From Clostridia bacterium (GTDB lineage Bacteria > Bacillota > Clostridia > UBA1381 > UBA9506), in NCBI GenBank assembly GCA_017546245.1, contig JAFYXI010000003.1, forward strand, positions 1 to 64,000: a stretch of 64,000 nucleotides of DNA, written 5' to 3'. Each line of letters starts with the position of its first letter. Position 1 is the stretch's first letter. The position numbers and the translations under genes are program-made. Positions 9,022 to 17,955 of this stretch are shown here, piece after piece. The notes below the pieces were generated by a model. It was not told the origin of the DNA. It did no database searches and saw only the letters and a list, made by a program, of their open reading frames with translations.

Positions 9022-9050
9022 TTGACAAAATGGCAAAAATATACTAACAT
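9022..9050 (+). promoter_or_regulatory. Promoter for the sufC-sufB unit
   Basis: A consensus -35 TTGACA (9022-9027) is followed after 17 bases by TAACAT (9045-9050). No IscR-type operator was recognised. Confidence 0.5.
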
Positions 9051-9101
9051 AAACATATAGTTTGTTGTATTTTATTGAACAAAAAAAGAAAGGAAGCTTA
9101 T

Positions 9102-9827
9102 ATGTTACAGCTTAAAAATATCACTTGGTCTATACCCGATGGTGATGAAATTATAAAAGGCATTGACCTTAATTTAGATGAAGGAAAGCTGATTGTTGTA
9201 ACCGGACCAAACGGCGGTGGAAAAACATCCCTTGCAAAGCTGATTGCAGGAATTGAGACTATTTCTTCAGGAAACATTATTTTTGATGGCGAAGATATTA
9301 CAAATTTAGATATTACAGAGCGCGCCAAATGCGGAATAGCTTTTGCTTTTCAGCAACCTGTGCGTTTTAAAGGTTTAACCGTGCGCGATCTTTTAGAGCT
9401 TGCATCAGATGAGCCTTTGTCGCATACCGAGGCTTGTAATCTGCTCGGCAGAGTGGGTCTTTGTGCAAACAACTATTTAAACCGAGAGCTTAACGCAAGC
9501 TTATCGGGCGGTGAAATAAAGCGTATCGAAATTGCATCTGTTCTTGCAAGAAAAGCAAAGCTTTCAATTTTTGACGAACCTGAGGCAGGAATTGACCTCT
9601 GGAGCTTTTCAAAGCTTGTAGAAACATTTGAAGATTTGCGCAAACAGCAAAGCGGAACCTTGCTTGTAATATCTCATCAGGAACGAATTTTGAGTATTGC
9701 TGACAAAATCGTAGTAATTGCAGACGGAAAGGTTCGTTCAGCCGGCCCGCGCGAAGAAATTTTGCCTTCACTTTTGAAAGATGAAATGTTTAAGTTCTGC
9801 CCTATGGGAAAGGAGGAAAGCAAATGA
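9102..9827 (+). CDS. sufC: Fe-S cluster assembly ATPase SufC
   Basis: SufC is the ABC-type ATPase that drives conformational change in the SufB/SufD scaffold during iron-sulfur cluster assembly in the cytosol. The 241-aa protein has Walker A GPNGGGKTS (near residue 35), the signature LSGGEIKR (near 140) and Walker B LSIFDEPEAGID. The D-E-P-E-A-G-I-D form and the following SFSKLVETF are typical of SufC, not of transporters. The ATG at 9102 has AAAGGAAG upstream. An in-frame TTG at 9075 does not. It overlaps the next gene by 4 bases (ATGA), so the two are coupled. Confidence 0.93.
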   Translation: MLQLKNITWSIPDGDEIIKGIDLNLDEGKLIVVTGPNGGGKTSLAKLIAGIETISSGNIIFDGEDITNLDITERAKCGIAFAFQQPVRFKGLTVRDLLELASDEPLSHTEACNLLGRVGLCANNYLNRELNASLSGGEIKRIEIASVLARKAKLSIFDEPEAGIDLWSFSKLVETFEDLRKQQSGTLLVISHQERILSIADKIVVIADGKVRSAGPREEILPSLLKDEMFKFCPMGKEESK

Positions 9828-10741
9828 ACGATATGACAAAGCAGTTGCTTTCGATGATTTCCGATTTTGACGAAAAATTTGAGGGCGCATTTAATATTCG
9901 TGAAGATTCAGGCTGTGCAGGCCGTCAGTCAAGTGCAAACATAAAAATTACAGACAAAAAAGACCTGCCCGGAATTGAAATACACATAAAACCCGGTACA
10001 AAGGGCGAAAAGGTTTACATCCCTGCCTGTGTAACTCATGGTGATGTAAATGATTTGGTATATAACGACTTTTACGTTGGTGAAGATGCCGATGTTGTTA
10101 TAGTCGCAGGCTGCGGAGTTCATTCTGACTCACACGCAGAAGCTCGCCACAATGGCATACACCGCTTTTTCTTAGAAAAGAATGCAAAAGTTTTATACGA
10201 AGAAAAGCACATAGGTACAGGAAACGGAAAAGGCGAGAAAAACATCGACCCCGTAACTGATATTTTTCTTGCCGATGATGCCGTTATGGAAATGGATACC
10301 GTACAGTTAGGCGGCGTAGACAAAAGCTTGCGCAAGACATCTGCCAAGCTTGGCGCACGCGCCAAGTTAATTGTTCGCGAGCGTATTATGACAGACGGCG
10401 AAGAATATGCAAAAACTGATTTTGACGTTTCTATGGACGGCGAAGATTCATCTGTTGACCTTATTTCGCGTTCTGTCGCCAAAGGTCATTCGTATCAGGA
10501 ATTTCTTTCTACCTTAAACGGCAAAAACCGTTGCAGCGGACATTCTGAATGTGATGCGATTTTGGTTGATAACGGAACAGTTAATGCTGCTCCTGCCTTA
10601 GAAGCATCACACGTCGATGCAGCGCTTATTCACGAAGCGGCAATAGGCAAAATTGCAGGCGAACAAATTTTAAAACTGCGTTCTTTAGGCTTAACGGAAG
10701 AAGAAGCGCAGGACAGAATAATTCAGGGATTTTTAAAATAA
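9824..10741 (+). CDS. SufB/SufD-family Fe-S scaffold protein, short form
   Basis: This 305-aa protein belongs to the SufBD beta-helix scaffold family but is much shorter than SufB (about 470 aa) or SufD (about 420 aa). The C-terminal core RCSGHSECDAILVDNG and the HEAAIGKIAGEQI, LRSLGLTEEEA and IIQGFLK motifs are clear family features, with the conserved Glu-Ala-Ala-Ile-Gly segment. Cysteines occur in DSGCAG, VAGCGVHSD and NRCSG-SECDA. It is coupled to sufC, and no SufD, SufS or SufU follows. The pair fits the minimal two-component SufBC (SMS-type) arrangement described in anaerobes and archaea. Confidence 0.85.
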   Translation: MNDMTKQLLSMISDFDEKFEGAFNIREDSGCAGRQSSANIKITDKKDLPGIEIHIKPGTKGEKVYIPACVTHGDVNDLVYNDFYVGEDADVVIVAGCGVHSDSHAEARHNGIHRFFLEKNAKVLYEEKHIGTGNGKGEKNIDPVTDIFLADDAVMEMDTVQLGGVDKSLRKTSAKLGARAKLIVRERIMTDGEEYAKTDFDVSMDGEDSSVDLISRSVAKGHSYQEFLSTLNGKNRCSGHSECDAILVDNGTVNAAPALEASHVDAALIHEAAIGKIAGEQILKLRSLGLTEEEAQDRIIQGFLK

Positions 10742-10743
10742 CA

Positions 10744-10898
10744 AAAGAGGCTGTCTTGATAATCATTTTTTATAAATATTTATGCACGAAATATTGTAGG
10801 GAACGCATTAATGCGTTCCGCGGAATGGATAAATCCATTCCCTACAACCAAACCTTGCATAATTATTAGTTATATATGATTATTGAGACAGCCCCTTT
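10744..10898. repeat. MITE-like element with terminal inverted repeats (copy 1 of a 98-bp repeat)
   Basis: The unit is bounded by imperfect inverted repeats of about 40 bp, beginning AAAGAGGCTGTCTTGATAAT on the left and, on the opposite strand, AAAGGGGCTGTCTCAATAAT on the right. Its core has two tight hairpins: a perfect 20-bp palindrome at 10800-10819 and GGAATGGAT-AA-ATCCATTCC at 10822-10841, framed by TGTAGGG/CCCTACA. Bases 10749-10846 recur exactly at 26987-27084. It fills the gap between the sufB stop and the stop of the convergent araC gene, and its right end touches that stop codon. It encodes no protein. Confidence 0.8.
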
Positions 10899-11706
10899 AA
10901 TTTATAAATGTTTTTCTGTATTTTAATGGCGGCACGCCGTAATATTTTTTAAACTCTTTAATAAAGTGCGAAACTGTTGAATATCCCAGCATATCTGAAA
11001 TTTCCTGCACAGATACTGCTCCGTATTCTAAATACGCACTTGCTCTTTTAAGTCTTAACTTATTTCTGTACTCAACCGGTGACATTTTTATACATTTGTT
11101 AAACTGTTTTCTGAAATATCCCTCACTTATATTACACATTTTTGCCAGTTCTTTAACAGACGGATTTTCTTCAATATGCGATGCTAAACAACTTAAAGCA
11201 GGTTCAATTAGCGACTTATCTTTTTGCACAATATTTTTTTCAGCAAGGGTTTGAATTATGCGAAAAAGAATAATTCTGTTTTGGATATAATTCTGTTCAA
11301 AATCGGTATTTAAAAATTGTCTGAACAATGCAGAAACATTTGAATTTTCTGTTTGATGAAAAATCAGAATGTTATCAGAAAGTATAACCGCATCACCGTC
11401 TTCATCATAAAGCATAAAGTTTACGTCAATTGTATGCGAGTTTTCACTTTCAAAATCAAAAAGCTCTGCCTGATATTCGCCGCCAAGCGGTGTATAAACT
11501 ACATCACCGCTCTGTGCAATTAAAACATTTCCGAACTTGTCTGTATATTTAATTTTACATCCGTTTAAAAACAAAAACAGGTTTTGCTTTTTAGGCGCAC
11601 CGATACATTGAAAATATTTAGTACTGCGCCAAAAGGACTGCAAAACATTTAAAAATTTCACGTTAAAATTCTGATTTATCAAATCAGAAACCGAATATAT
11701 TTTCAT
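10897..11706 (-). CDS. AraC-family transcriptional regulator
   Basis: The 269-aa protein has an N-terminal sensing region with a cupin-like LFLFLNGCKIKY and VVYTPLGGEYQAELFDF pattern (about residues 45-95). The C-terminal double helix-turn-helix (about 170-269) contains NPSVKELAKMCNISEGYFRKQF and VQEISDMLGYSTVSHFIKEFKKYYGVPP. It likely binds a sugar-type effector and activates nearby catabolic genes. It is divergent from the glycosidase-like gene at 11863, its probable target. I chose the ATG at 11706, with GGAG 10 bases upstream, over the ATG at 11718, which has none. Its stop codon abuts the MITE-like repeat. Confidence 0.9.
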   Translation of the reverse strand: MKIYSVSDLINQNFNVKFLNVLQSFWRSTKYFQCIGAPKKQNLFLFLNGCKIKYTDKFGNVLIAQSGDVVYTPLGGEYQAELFDFESENSHTIDVNFMLYDEDGDAVILSDNILIFHQTENSNVSALFRQFLNTDFEQNYIQNRIILFRIIQTLAEKNIVQKDKSLIEPALSCLASHIEENPSVKELAKMCNISEGYFRKQFNKCIKMSPVEYRNKLRLKRASAYLEYGAVSVQEISDMLGYSTVSHFIKEFKKYYGVPPLKYRKTFIN

Positions 11707-11766
11707 AATCTGCTCCATTCGTTTTTTATTATCATAACATAAAAAAATAAAAACAGCAATAAAAAG

Positions 11767-11830
11767 ATTCGAAAAACGATATTTTTGTTTTGAATAATAT
11801 ATATAATTTATTATATTAAATGACTATAAT
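11767..11830 (+). promoter_or_regulatory. Divergent control region with imperfect inverted repeat and -10 box
   Basis: An imperfect inverted repeat spans 11767-11795 (ATTCGAAAAACG against TTGTTTTGAAT). A perfect TATAAT lies at 11825-11830 with no good -35 box, as expected for an activator-dependent promoter. The repeat is a candidate operator for the divergent AraC regulator. This is inference from position. Confidence 0.4.
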
Positions 11831-11862
11831 ATAACCATAAAATAATTTTTGAGGTGTTCTTT

Positions 11863-13305
11863 ATGAAACAGACCGATTGGAAAATCATTTATTCTAATTA
11901 TGACGGTATCGCTAAAAGAGCAATAAACTTATTGTCAAAAGAAGCAGGTAAATATTTAATCCGAGAAAACGGCATTTATAAAATCCACGTATTACCTTGC
12001 GAAAAAGAAGGATGCGCAGTTTCGAAAAACGCATTTTTTATTAGTCTTTATAACGAAAGCACAACAATTCAAAAATTCGTTAAAGAAGACGAAATTAAAA
12101 AGGATGGTTTTTTAGTTAAGGTAATTAAAAATCCTGATGATGACGAAGGTCGCTTTGTTATTCTTACCGCTAACAATGAGCAGGAACTGTTTTATGCGGT
12201 TGTAAGCTTTTTCGATGACTACATACCCCAAAAAGCCCCTTTCGGCGGTTCTAACCGCATGCCCGATTTGATGTTTGACTCCCCTCTCGCTGAGTACACA
12301 TACAGCGAAGCCGCTGACCACAAAACAAGAAGCATATTCACCTGGGGGCATTCTATAAACGATTACAGAAAATACATAGACAATATGGCTCGTTTAAAAT
12401 TCAACGAATTGGTTTTATGGAATGACTATATTCCGTTAAACATCTCAGAAATTATCGACTATGCACATTCTTATGGCATAAAAGTTGTTTTGGGCTATAG
12501 CTGGGGATGGAAAGAAATCGGAAGTAAAACCGACAACATAACAAATGAAAGTATTGAAAAGGTAAAAGAACTGGTTATTAACGATTATCGCCAAAATTAT
12601 GCTAAAGTTAACTGTGACGGCATTTATTTTCAGGCATTTACCGAACGTAAAGAAAATGTTGTCGGAGGCAAAACTATTGCTCAGGTTGTTACAGATATGG
12701 TAAATGATGTTGCCGAAAAGCTTTGGGAAATTACACCCGATTTAAGACTTATCTTTGGTCTTCATGCTTCTTCTGTACGTGAACATTTAGATGACATCGC
12801 ACACGTAAACCCTAAAATTGAAATTTTGTGGGAAGATTGCGGCGAATTTCCTTACAGCTACTCTTCTTTTGTTACCGGAGAAGAAAAATTTAACGAAACT
12901 TTAGAATTTACCAACAAGCTTTTAAATCTCAGAGGCGGTGTCGGCGTTGGACTGGTATTTAAAGGCTTAATGATGCTTGACTGGTATATCTTTATTTATC
13001 AGAGCGGACCTTATATAATGGGCGAAAACGATGCACATATATCAGAACACGACAAAAAAATCCGCGCAAATGCCTGGCGAATGTTTTCGGCAGATTGGAT
13101 GAAATACGGCGAATATGTTACAAGACTGCTTAAATTTATTAACGAAAACAAAAAAGGCGAAGTTAATATGTGCCTTGCAGGTACATTTGACGGAGGCATT
13201 TATTTGCCGTTTGCATTGTGCGCACAAATGTATCGTAAATTAGATGATAATTATACCGATACCTTGCACAAAGTAGCTCGCAGAGCTTGTATTACTGTCG
13301 ATTAA
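11863..13305 (+). CDS. TIM-barrel glycoside-hydrolase-like protein of unknown specificity
   Basis: I cannot assign a specific family. The 480-aa protein has no signal peptide. Residues about 1-130 look like the small alpha/beta domain that precedes the barrel in hexosaminidase-type (GH20-like) and alpha-glucuronidase-type (GH67/GH115-like) enzymes. From about 145 on there is a barrel with RSIFTWGHSINDY, KVVLGYSWGW, DGIYFQAFTE, LRLIFGLHAS and EILWEDCGEFPY, where acidic residues fall at expected strand ends. Linkage to an AraC regulator and to hexuronate genes 5 kb away suggests a cytosolic glycosidase, possibly for uronic-acid-containing sugars. GAGGTG precedes the ATG at 11863. Confidence 0.55.
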   Translation: MKQTDWKIIYSNYDGIAKRAINLLSKEAGKYLIRENGIYKIHVLPCEKEGCAVSKNAFFISLYNESTTIQKFVKEDEIKKDGFLVKVIKNPDDDEGRFVILTANNEQELFYAVVSFFDDYIPQKAPFGGSNRMPDLMFDSPLAEYTYSEAADHKTRSIFTWGHSINDYRKYIDNMARLKFNELVLWNDYIPLNISEIIDYAHSYGIKVVLGYSWGWKEIGSKTDNITNESIEKVKELVINDYRQNYAKVNCDGIYFQAFTERKENVVGGKTIAQVVTDMVNDVAEKLWEITPDLRLIFGLHASSVREHLDDIAHVNPKIEILWEDCGEFPYSYSSFVTGEEKFNETLEFTNKLLNLRGGVGVGLVFKGLMMLDWYIFIYQSGPYIMGENDAHISEHDKKIRANAWRMFSADWMKYGEYVTRLLKFINENKKGEVNMCLAGTFDGGIYLPFALCAQMYRKLDDNYTDTLHKVARRACITVD

Positions 13306-13321
13306 GTGAGGTTTTATAAAA

Positions 13322-14230
13322 ATGATTGGATATCTATTTCTATCACTAGCTCTGTTTGCAGGGCTAAGCAAGGGATATTGCGGAAAACAGACATCAAATG
13401 TTGCCAAAAACATAAGTGATGCTATGCTCATAAACGCGATAAGAATGTGTTTATGCTTTATAATAGGTATAATTATAATACTGTTTCAAAAAAATCAATC
13501 TATACTACCCAATAATCCAAAAGTTGTATGGATTGCTCTGCTTTCAGGCATAAGCACCGCCTGCTTTACTGTCAGCTGGCTTTTATCCGTCAATAAAAAG
13601 GTTTATATGATGGTCGAAACCTTTGTCATGGCAGGAGTTATTATTCCATTGGTGCTCAGTAATATCCTTTATAGTGAAGCAATTGGTATTATTCAAATAC
13701 TCGGTATAATTCTGCTTATGATTGCTGTTTATTTAATGTGTACATACGACAAGACAGGAAAAGTAAGACCAAGCTTTAAAGAACTTTTATTGCTTCTGTT
13801 CTGCTCGTTATCCAGCGGATTAAGTGATTTTTCACAGAAAATATTTGTAAAAGAGTTACCCGATGCAAGCATTGCTCAGTTAAATCTGTACACATATTTA
13901 TTCGCGGCACTTTTTTTAGGAATAACCTGTGCTATATATTTTTCAAAAATCGAAAAATATAACGAATCTAAAAGCAATCCCGTTAAACTGATAAAACCGA
14001 TTGCTCATTATATATTAATTATGGCTGTGTGTCTGTTTTTAAATTCGTATTTTAAAACGCTGGCCGCCAAATACTTGGATGCCGTATTACTATACCCCTT
14101 AAATCAAGGCTGTGGCGTTGTTTTTTCACTTATAATGTCCGTTGTTCTTTTTAAAGAAAAAATAAATTTAAAGGGGATTTTTGGCATCGTTTTGATGCTT
14201 GTATCTGTGTATATTATTAATTTTCTTTAA
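13322..14230 (+). CDS. EamA/DMT-superfamily transporter
   Basis: This 302-aa integral membrane protein has about ten hydrophobic helices in two similar halves, the layout of the drug/metabolite transporter (EamA) superfamily. The second half ends with LNQGCGVVFSLIMSVVLFKEKINLKGIFGIVLMLVSVYIINF spread over the last two helices, which matches the family's C-terminal pattern. It lies 16 bases after the glycosidase-like gene on the same strand, so the two probably form an operon. The substrate is not evident. A sugar or breakdown-product exchanger would fit the context. A strong terminator follows. Confidence 0.8.
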   Translation: MIGYLFLSLALFAGLSKGYCGKQTSNVAKNISDAMLINAIRMCLCFIIGIIIILFQKNQSILPNNPKVVWIALLSGISTACFTVSWLLSVNKKVYMMVETFVMAGVIIPLVLSNILYSEAIGIIQILGIILLMIAVYLMCTYDKTGKVRPSFKELLLLLFCSLSSGLSDFSQKIFVKELPDASIAQLNLYTYLFAALFLGITCAIYFSKIEKYNESKSNPVKLIKPIAHYILIMAVCLFLNSYFKTLAAKYLDAVLLYPLNQGCGVVFSLIMSVVLFKEKINLKGIFGIVLMLVSVYIINFL

Positions 14231-14236
14231 TGTATA

Positions 14237-14275
14237 AAACAACAAGTCTGCGGCAATGCCGCAGACTTGTTGTTT
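14237..14275. terminator. Bidirectional terminator, 18-bp perfect stem
   Basis: Bases 14237-14254 and 14258-14275 are perfect reverse complements around a 3-base loop, with A-rich and T-rich flanks. It serves the converging transporter gene and the stalk-domain gene, whose stop codon begins within it. Confidence 0.85.
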
Positions 14276-15632
14276 ATTTAATTTCTAATTCCGCAAAGTC
14301 AGTCGGTACATTTATTTTAGACTGCTTCTGATTTGTTTTAGATAACGAAACATCTGCGCTCCATTTAAAATCGAACACACCGTATTCATTTGAAATTTCT
14401 GAATAATCTGACGATGCTTTAAGCTCGCATTTCTTTATATCATTATCTTTAACCGTCAGTTTTGCCGAGCAGGTCGGATATTTGCCGTCAGCTTTTTCTT
14501 TAAGTATATATACTGTTGCTCCATTTTCTTTTTTAATTTCGGTTTGGTCTTTAGTCAGCATATCTTTAAAAAGTAACATTATATCATTTATAGTCTTCGA
14601 TGTCTGAGTAAACATCGTGTTGCTTTCTTCAACCGATTGTTCTATTCCGTCCCAAAGACTTCCGGTACGAAGGATTGTTCCGAGCGGAAGTCCTGATTTT
14701 TCTGTCATTATTTCACCAAGCGGAATCTTTAAATATTCTTTGTTTTTAAGGCTGTCACTAACCCCTAATGCATCCGTTAATTTTTTAATTCCGGCAATTT
14801 CTGCATATGCATTGTAATCCTCATCTAACGTAAATTCTAAATTAAGTTTGGTAATATCTGCAAGCTTTTGCAATTTTTGTTTTTGCTCTTTATCATTTAA
14901 CTGATTTGCATAGCTTTTAAGCCCGCTGCTTTTAACATTAACCGTATATGACATTTTCTTTTTGTTGTCTTTTGAATGTGTTTGACCGTTAAATGCAAGT
15001 CTTAATTTTATATTTGCATCAGATTGCTTTTTTACGTCTTTGTTTTGCGGTTTTAATTTAAAATCAAACTCGAATGTACTTGAATGTTTAATTATATTTT
15101 CCTCAGCATTCGCAAACGGCGCACTAAGAAGATTATCAGCAATTGGCGCATTTTCTTTTATGTCTTTCTTCCAGCTTGCTGTATCAATTATAACAACTTC
15201 TTTTTGATTGGCATTCCAGTTTATCTTACAACCTAAAGCCTCGGCAACAAATCTTACCGGAACTAACGTTTTATCATTTTCTATTATTGGCTCTGCATCT
15301 AAAACGTGTTCTTTTTTTGCTCCGTTTGTTATAGTTTGAGCATTTTTATTCCCAATTGAAAGAGTTACTGTTTCATCACCGCGAACAGCAGTAATATTAC
15401 CTTTATTAAAGCTTACCTTACAGCCTATACGTTCAAAAACAGCGCGAAGCGGAACCATAGTCCTGCCGTTTTTTATTACAGGAGCCTGATCGGCACACTC
15501 TATTTCTTCACCGTTATAGGTTACGGTTATATCCTTATGCTCAATTGTATACTTTGCAAAAACAACATTGGTAAAACAAGACAAGATTATAAAAACTGAT
15601 AAAATTACCGTCAATATTTTTCTTATTCTCAT
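14274..15632 (-). CDS. Secreted protein with copper-amine-oxidase-like N-terminal (stalk) domain
   Basis: The 452-aa product begins with a signal peptide (basic MRIRK, hydrophobic core, cut probably near VVFA-KY). Residues about 35-155 hold two halves of a stalk domain, with APVIKNGRTMVPLRAVFERIG and KTLVPVRFVAEALGCKINWN, typical of surface proteins in Clostridia. The Lys-rich remainder (about 165-452) has no catalytic motif that I recognise and may be a beta-rich extracellular or lipoprotein-like domain. No lipobox Cys is evident. GAGGTGG precedes the ATG. It reads as a monocistron flanked by terminators. Confidence 0.8.
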   Translation of the reverse strand: MRIRKILTVILSVFIILSCFTNVVFAKYTIEHKDITVTYNGEEIECADQAPVIKNGRTMVPLRAVFERIGCKVSFNKGNITAVRGDETVTLSIGNKNAQTITNGAKKEHVLDAEPIIENDKTLVPVRFVAEALGCKINWNANQKEVVIIDTASWKKDIKENAPIADNLLSAPFANAEENIIKHSSTFEFDFKLKPQNKDVKKQSDANIKLRLAFNGQTHSKDNKKKMSYTVNVKSSGLKSYANQLNDKEQKQKLQKLADITKLNLEFTLDEDYNAYAEIAGIKKLTDALGVSDSLKNKEYLKIPLGEIMTEKSGLPLGTILRTGSLWDGIEQSVEESNTMFTQTSKTINDIMLLFKDMLTKDQTEIKKENGATVYILKEKADGKYPTCSAKLTVKDNDIKKCELKASSDYSEISNEYGVFDFKWSADVSLSKTNQKQSKINVPTDFAELEIK

Positions 15633-15647
15633 TAAGCCACCTCACAA

Positions 15648-15683
15648 AAAATAAGTCTGCACCCTAAGGTACAGACTTATTTT
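15648..15683 (-). terminator. Terminator after the phosphofructokinase gene
   Basis: AAAATAAGTCTG (15648-15659) and CAGACTTATTTT (15672-15683) form a 12-bp stem extended by ACC/GGT. On the minus strand it ends in a T run. Confidence 0.8.
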
Positions 15684-15734
15684 AACACAAATATGAAAAT
15701 ATTTCAAGTTTATATATATTTCTTCCAAAATTCA

Positions 15735-16979
15735 TTAAAAATGCTCTCTCGGAAGAACAAGATGTTTAGGCAATCCATTTTCCATTTTAAGTGTAACTTC
15801 ACCTAAAATAAGCGGTCTTGCATAGCTGATAAATTCTTCTGTTACATCATTTTCATCTTTATTTATCCAGCTTTTCGGAATTGTTTTTTCACCGTTTGCA
15901 ATTTTACTTATATCCTTAGGAGCAAAGCCTGCTTTATATGGTTCATCTGACATGCGTTCGTATGCAATCATTGCGCCTGTAACACCATCTAAGGCAAACC
16001 CAACTGCTGCCTTGCCGTTTTCGAACGCCTCGTCAATATCAGTTTTAGATAACAGATGTGCTGCGCATCTTTGCGGAATATTAAGCTCTATTCCTCGGGT
16101 TTTACAGCACAGCTTATTTCCTGCATAATCGGCTAAAACCTGAGCTGTTCCTCCTAAATATTTATGACCGAATGCATCTTCTTTTCCGCTTGCAACGGCT
16201 TCGCAAACATATTTGCCGTCAGATGTTTTAACACCCTCTGAAACAGCAACAACAATATTTTTCTTGCGTTTAAATACATTTTTTAAGTCTTCAATATATT
16301 TATCAAACGAAAACTCGCATTCAGGTAAATAAATAAGGTCAGGGCCATCGTTTTCAGTCAGTCTTGCCAAAGCTGCAGATGCAGTAAGCCAGCCTGCATT
16401 TCTTCCCATAATTTCGATAACGCTGACAGAATTTAAAAAGTATGCTCTTGCATCCTGCGCAACCTCGCGCACGGTTGCCGCAATATATTTTGCCGCACTG
16501 CCGAAGCCCGGTGTGTGGTCTGTTTCTAAAAGGTCGTTGTCAACAGTTTTAGGAACACCGATAAATCTTATCTCGTAGTCAGTTTTCTTAGCATATGAAG
16601 AAAGCTTCATTACGGTATCCATCGAATCGTTGCCGCCTATGTAAAAGAAATAACGTATGTCATATTTTTTAAACAGGTTAAACGCCTCTTGATATAACTC
16701 CTCGTTATCCTCTGCTTTCGGCAGTTTTAATCTGCACGAGCCAAGATATGATGCAGGCGTTTGTCTAAGCAAAGAAATGTCTTCATCTGTTTTAAGATAT
16801 TCACCAAGGTCTACCAGTCTTTCAGCCAAAAAACCCTCAAATCCGTTAATCATTCCGAATACGGTTTTAATACACTCTGCCTCGCTGGCAGCTTTATATA
16901 CACCAGCCAAGCTTGAGTTAATTGCCGCTGTCGGACCTCCCGACTGCCCTATTACTGCATTACCCTGTAATTTTTTCAT
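15735..16979 (-). CDS. 6-phosphofructokinase, pyrophosphate-dependent type
   Basis: The enzyme phosphorylates fructose 6-phosphate, here probably with pyrophosphate, a reversible glycolytic step. The 414-aa protein opens with AVIGQSGGPTAAINSSL and has IGGNDSMDT where ATP-dependent PFKs have GGDGS. An acidic or amide residue in place of that Gly is the usual mark of PPi use. PKTVDNDLLETDHTPGFGSAA and MGRNAGWLTA follow, also of PPi-PFK style. AAAAGGAGG precedes the ATG. It lies downstream of the uronate genes but is separated from them by a hairpin. Cofactor choice is inferred from motifs. Confidence 0.88.
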   Translation of the reverse strand: MKKLQGNAVIGQSGGPTAAINSSLAGVYKAASEAECIKTVFGMINGFEGFLAERLVDLGEYLKTDEDISLLRQTPASYLGSCRLKLPKAEDNEELYQEAFNLFKKYDIRYFFYIGGNDSMDTVMKLSSYAKKTDYEIRFIGVPKTVDNDLLETDHTPGFGSAAKYIAATVREVAQDARAYFLNSVSVIEIMGRNAGWLTASAALARLTENDGPDLIYLPECEFSFDKYIEDLKNVFKRKKNIVVAVSEGVKTSDGKYVCEAVASGKEDAFGHKYLGGTAQVLADYAGNKLCCKTRGIELNIPQRCAAHLLSKTDIDEAFENGKAAVGFALDGVTGAMIAYERMSDEPYKAGFAPKDISKIANGEKTIPKSWINKDENDVTEEFISYARPLILGEVTLKMENGLPKHLVLPREHF

Positions 16980-17001
16980 TAAAATCGCCTCCTTTTACTT
17001 A

Positions 17002-17034
17002 AAAAGCAGCAAAGGATTAACCCTTGCTGCTTTT
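17002..17034 (-). terminator. Terminator after the SDR gene
   Basis: AAAAGCAGCAA (17002-17012) and TTGCTGCTTTT (17024-17034) flank an 11-base loop. The minus-strand product ends in U residues. It separates the uronate genes from phosphofructokinase, perhaps incompletely. Confidence 0.7.
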
Positions 17035-17084
17035 ATTTTACTCCATTTTAAGCCAAATGGCAAGCAATTTAATAAATATTTATA

Positions 17085-17936
17085 TTATACACCGCTGTAT
17101 GCTGAGAATCCACCGTCAACGGGAATTACAATACCATTAACGAATGATGCAGCTTCGCTTGATAATAAGAATAAAAGTGCACCGATAAGTTCTTCTTTTT
17201 CGCCAAAACGTCCCATAGGAGTCTGAGAAAGAATTTTCTTAGAACGGTCAGTAAATTCGCCCTTATCATCAAACAAAAGTGCTTTGTTCTGAGCGGTTGC
17301 AAAAAATCCGGGAGCTATTGCATTAACACGGATGCCAACCTTTGAAAAATGTACGGCAAGCCATTGTGTAAAGTTTGAAATAGCTGCCTTAGCGCCGCTG
17401 TATGCAGGGATTTTTGTAAGCGGTGTAAATGCGTTCATAGATGAAACATTTAAAATTGTTGCATCTTTTTTATTAAGCATATCCTGCGCAAACACCTGTG
17501 TAGGCATTAAAGTACCTAAAAAGTTTAAATTAAACACAAATTCAACACCTGCAGGATCTAAGTCAAAAAATGTTGTAATTCCTTCTAAGTCAATATCGCC
17601 TTTTTCATAATATTCCTTAGTTGTTGTGCCCTTAGGATTATTACCGCCTGCACCGTTAATTAAAATATCGCAAGTGCCGAGCTTTTCATTTACTTCTGCT
17701 CTTGCAGCCTCTAAGCTGGCTTTTTCCAACACATTCGCAGAAACACCTATTGCCTGTCCGCCGTCAGCTTTAATTTCATCAGCAACTGCTTCTGCCGCCT
17801 CTTTTCTAAGGTCTAAAATTGCAACCTTAGCACCACAAGCTGCGATAGCTTTAGCAAAAGTACTGCAAAGTACTCCGCCGCCGCCTGTTACAACTGCAAC
17901 CTTACCTTTTAAGTCTATATCAAATGGTAATTTCAT
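17085..17936 (-). CDS. SDR-family oxidoreductase, probable D-mannonate oxidoreductase (fructuronate reductase)
   Basis: This 283-aa short-chain dehydrogenase has an N-terminal Rossmann fold with VTGGGGVLCSTFAKAI (about residues 16-31), the ILINGAGGNNPKGTT segment, and the catalytic Tyr-x-x-x-Lys in PAYSGAKAAISN. The C-terminal PVDGGFSAYSGV is typical of sugar-acid SDRs. Placement 19 bases after mannonate dehydratase on the same strand suggests the reaction fructuronate to mannonate with NADH, which is the non-homologous SDR version of UxuB used by many Firmicutes. AAAGGGG precedes the ATG. A related role such as a gluconate or keto-sugar-acid reductase is possible. Confidence 0.82.
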   Translation of the reverse strand: MKLPFDIDLKGKVAVVTGGGGVLCSTFAKAIAACGAKVAILDLRKEAAEAVADEIKADGGQAIGVSANVLEKASLEAARAEVNEKLGTCDILINGAGGNNPKGTTTKEYYEKGDIDLEGITTFFDLDPAGVEFVFNLNFLGTLMPTQVFAQDMLNKKDATILNVSSMNAFTPLTKIPAYSGAKAAISNFTQWLAVHFSKVGIRVNAIAPGFFATAQNKALLFDDKGEFTDRSKKILSQTPMGRFGEKEELIGALLFLLSSEAASFVNGIVIPVDGGFSAYSGV

Positions 17937-17955
17937 TTTTTTACCCCTTTATATT

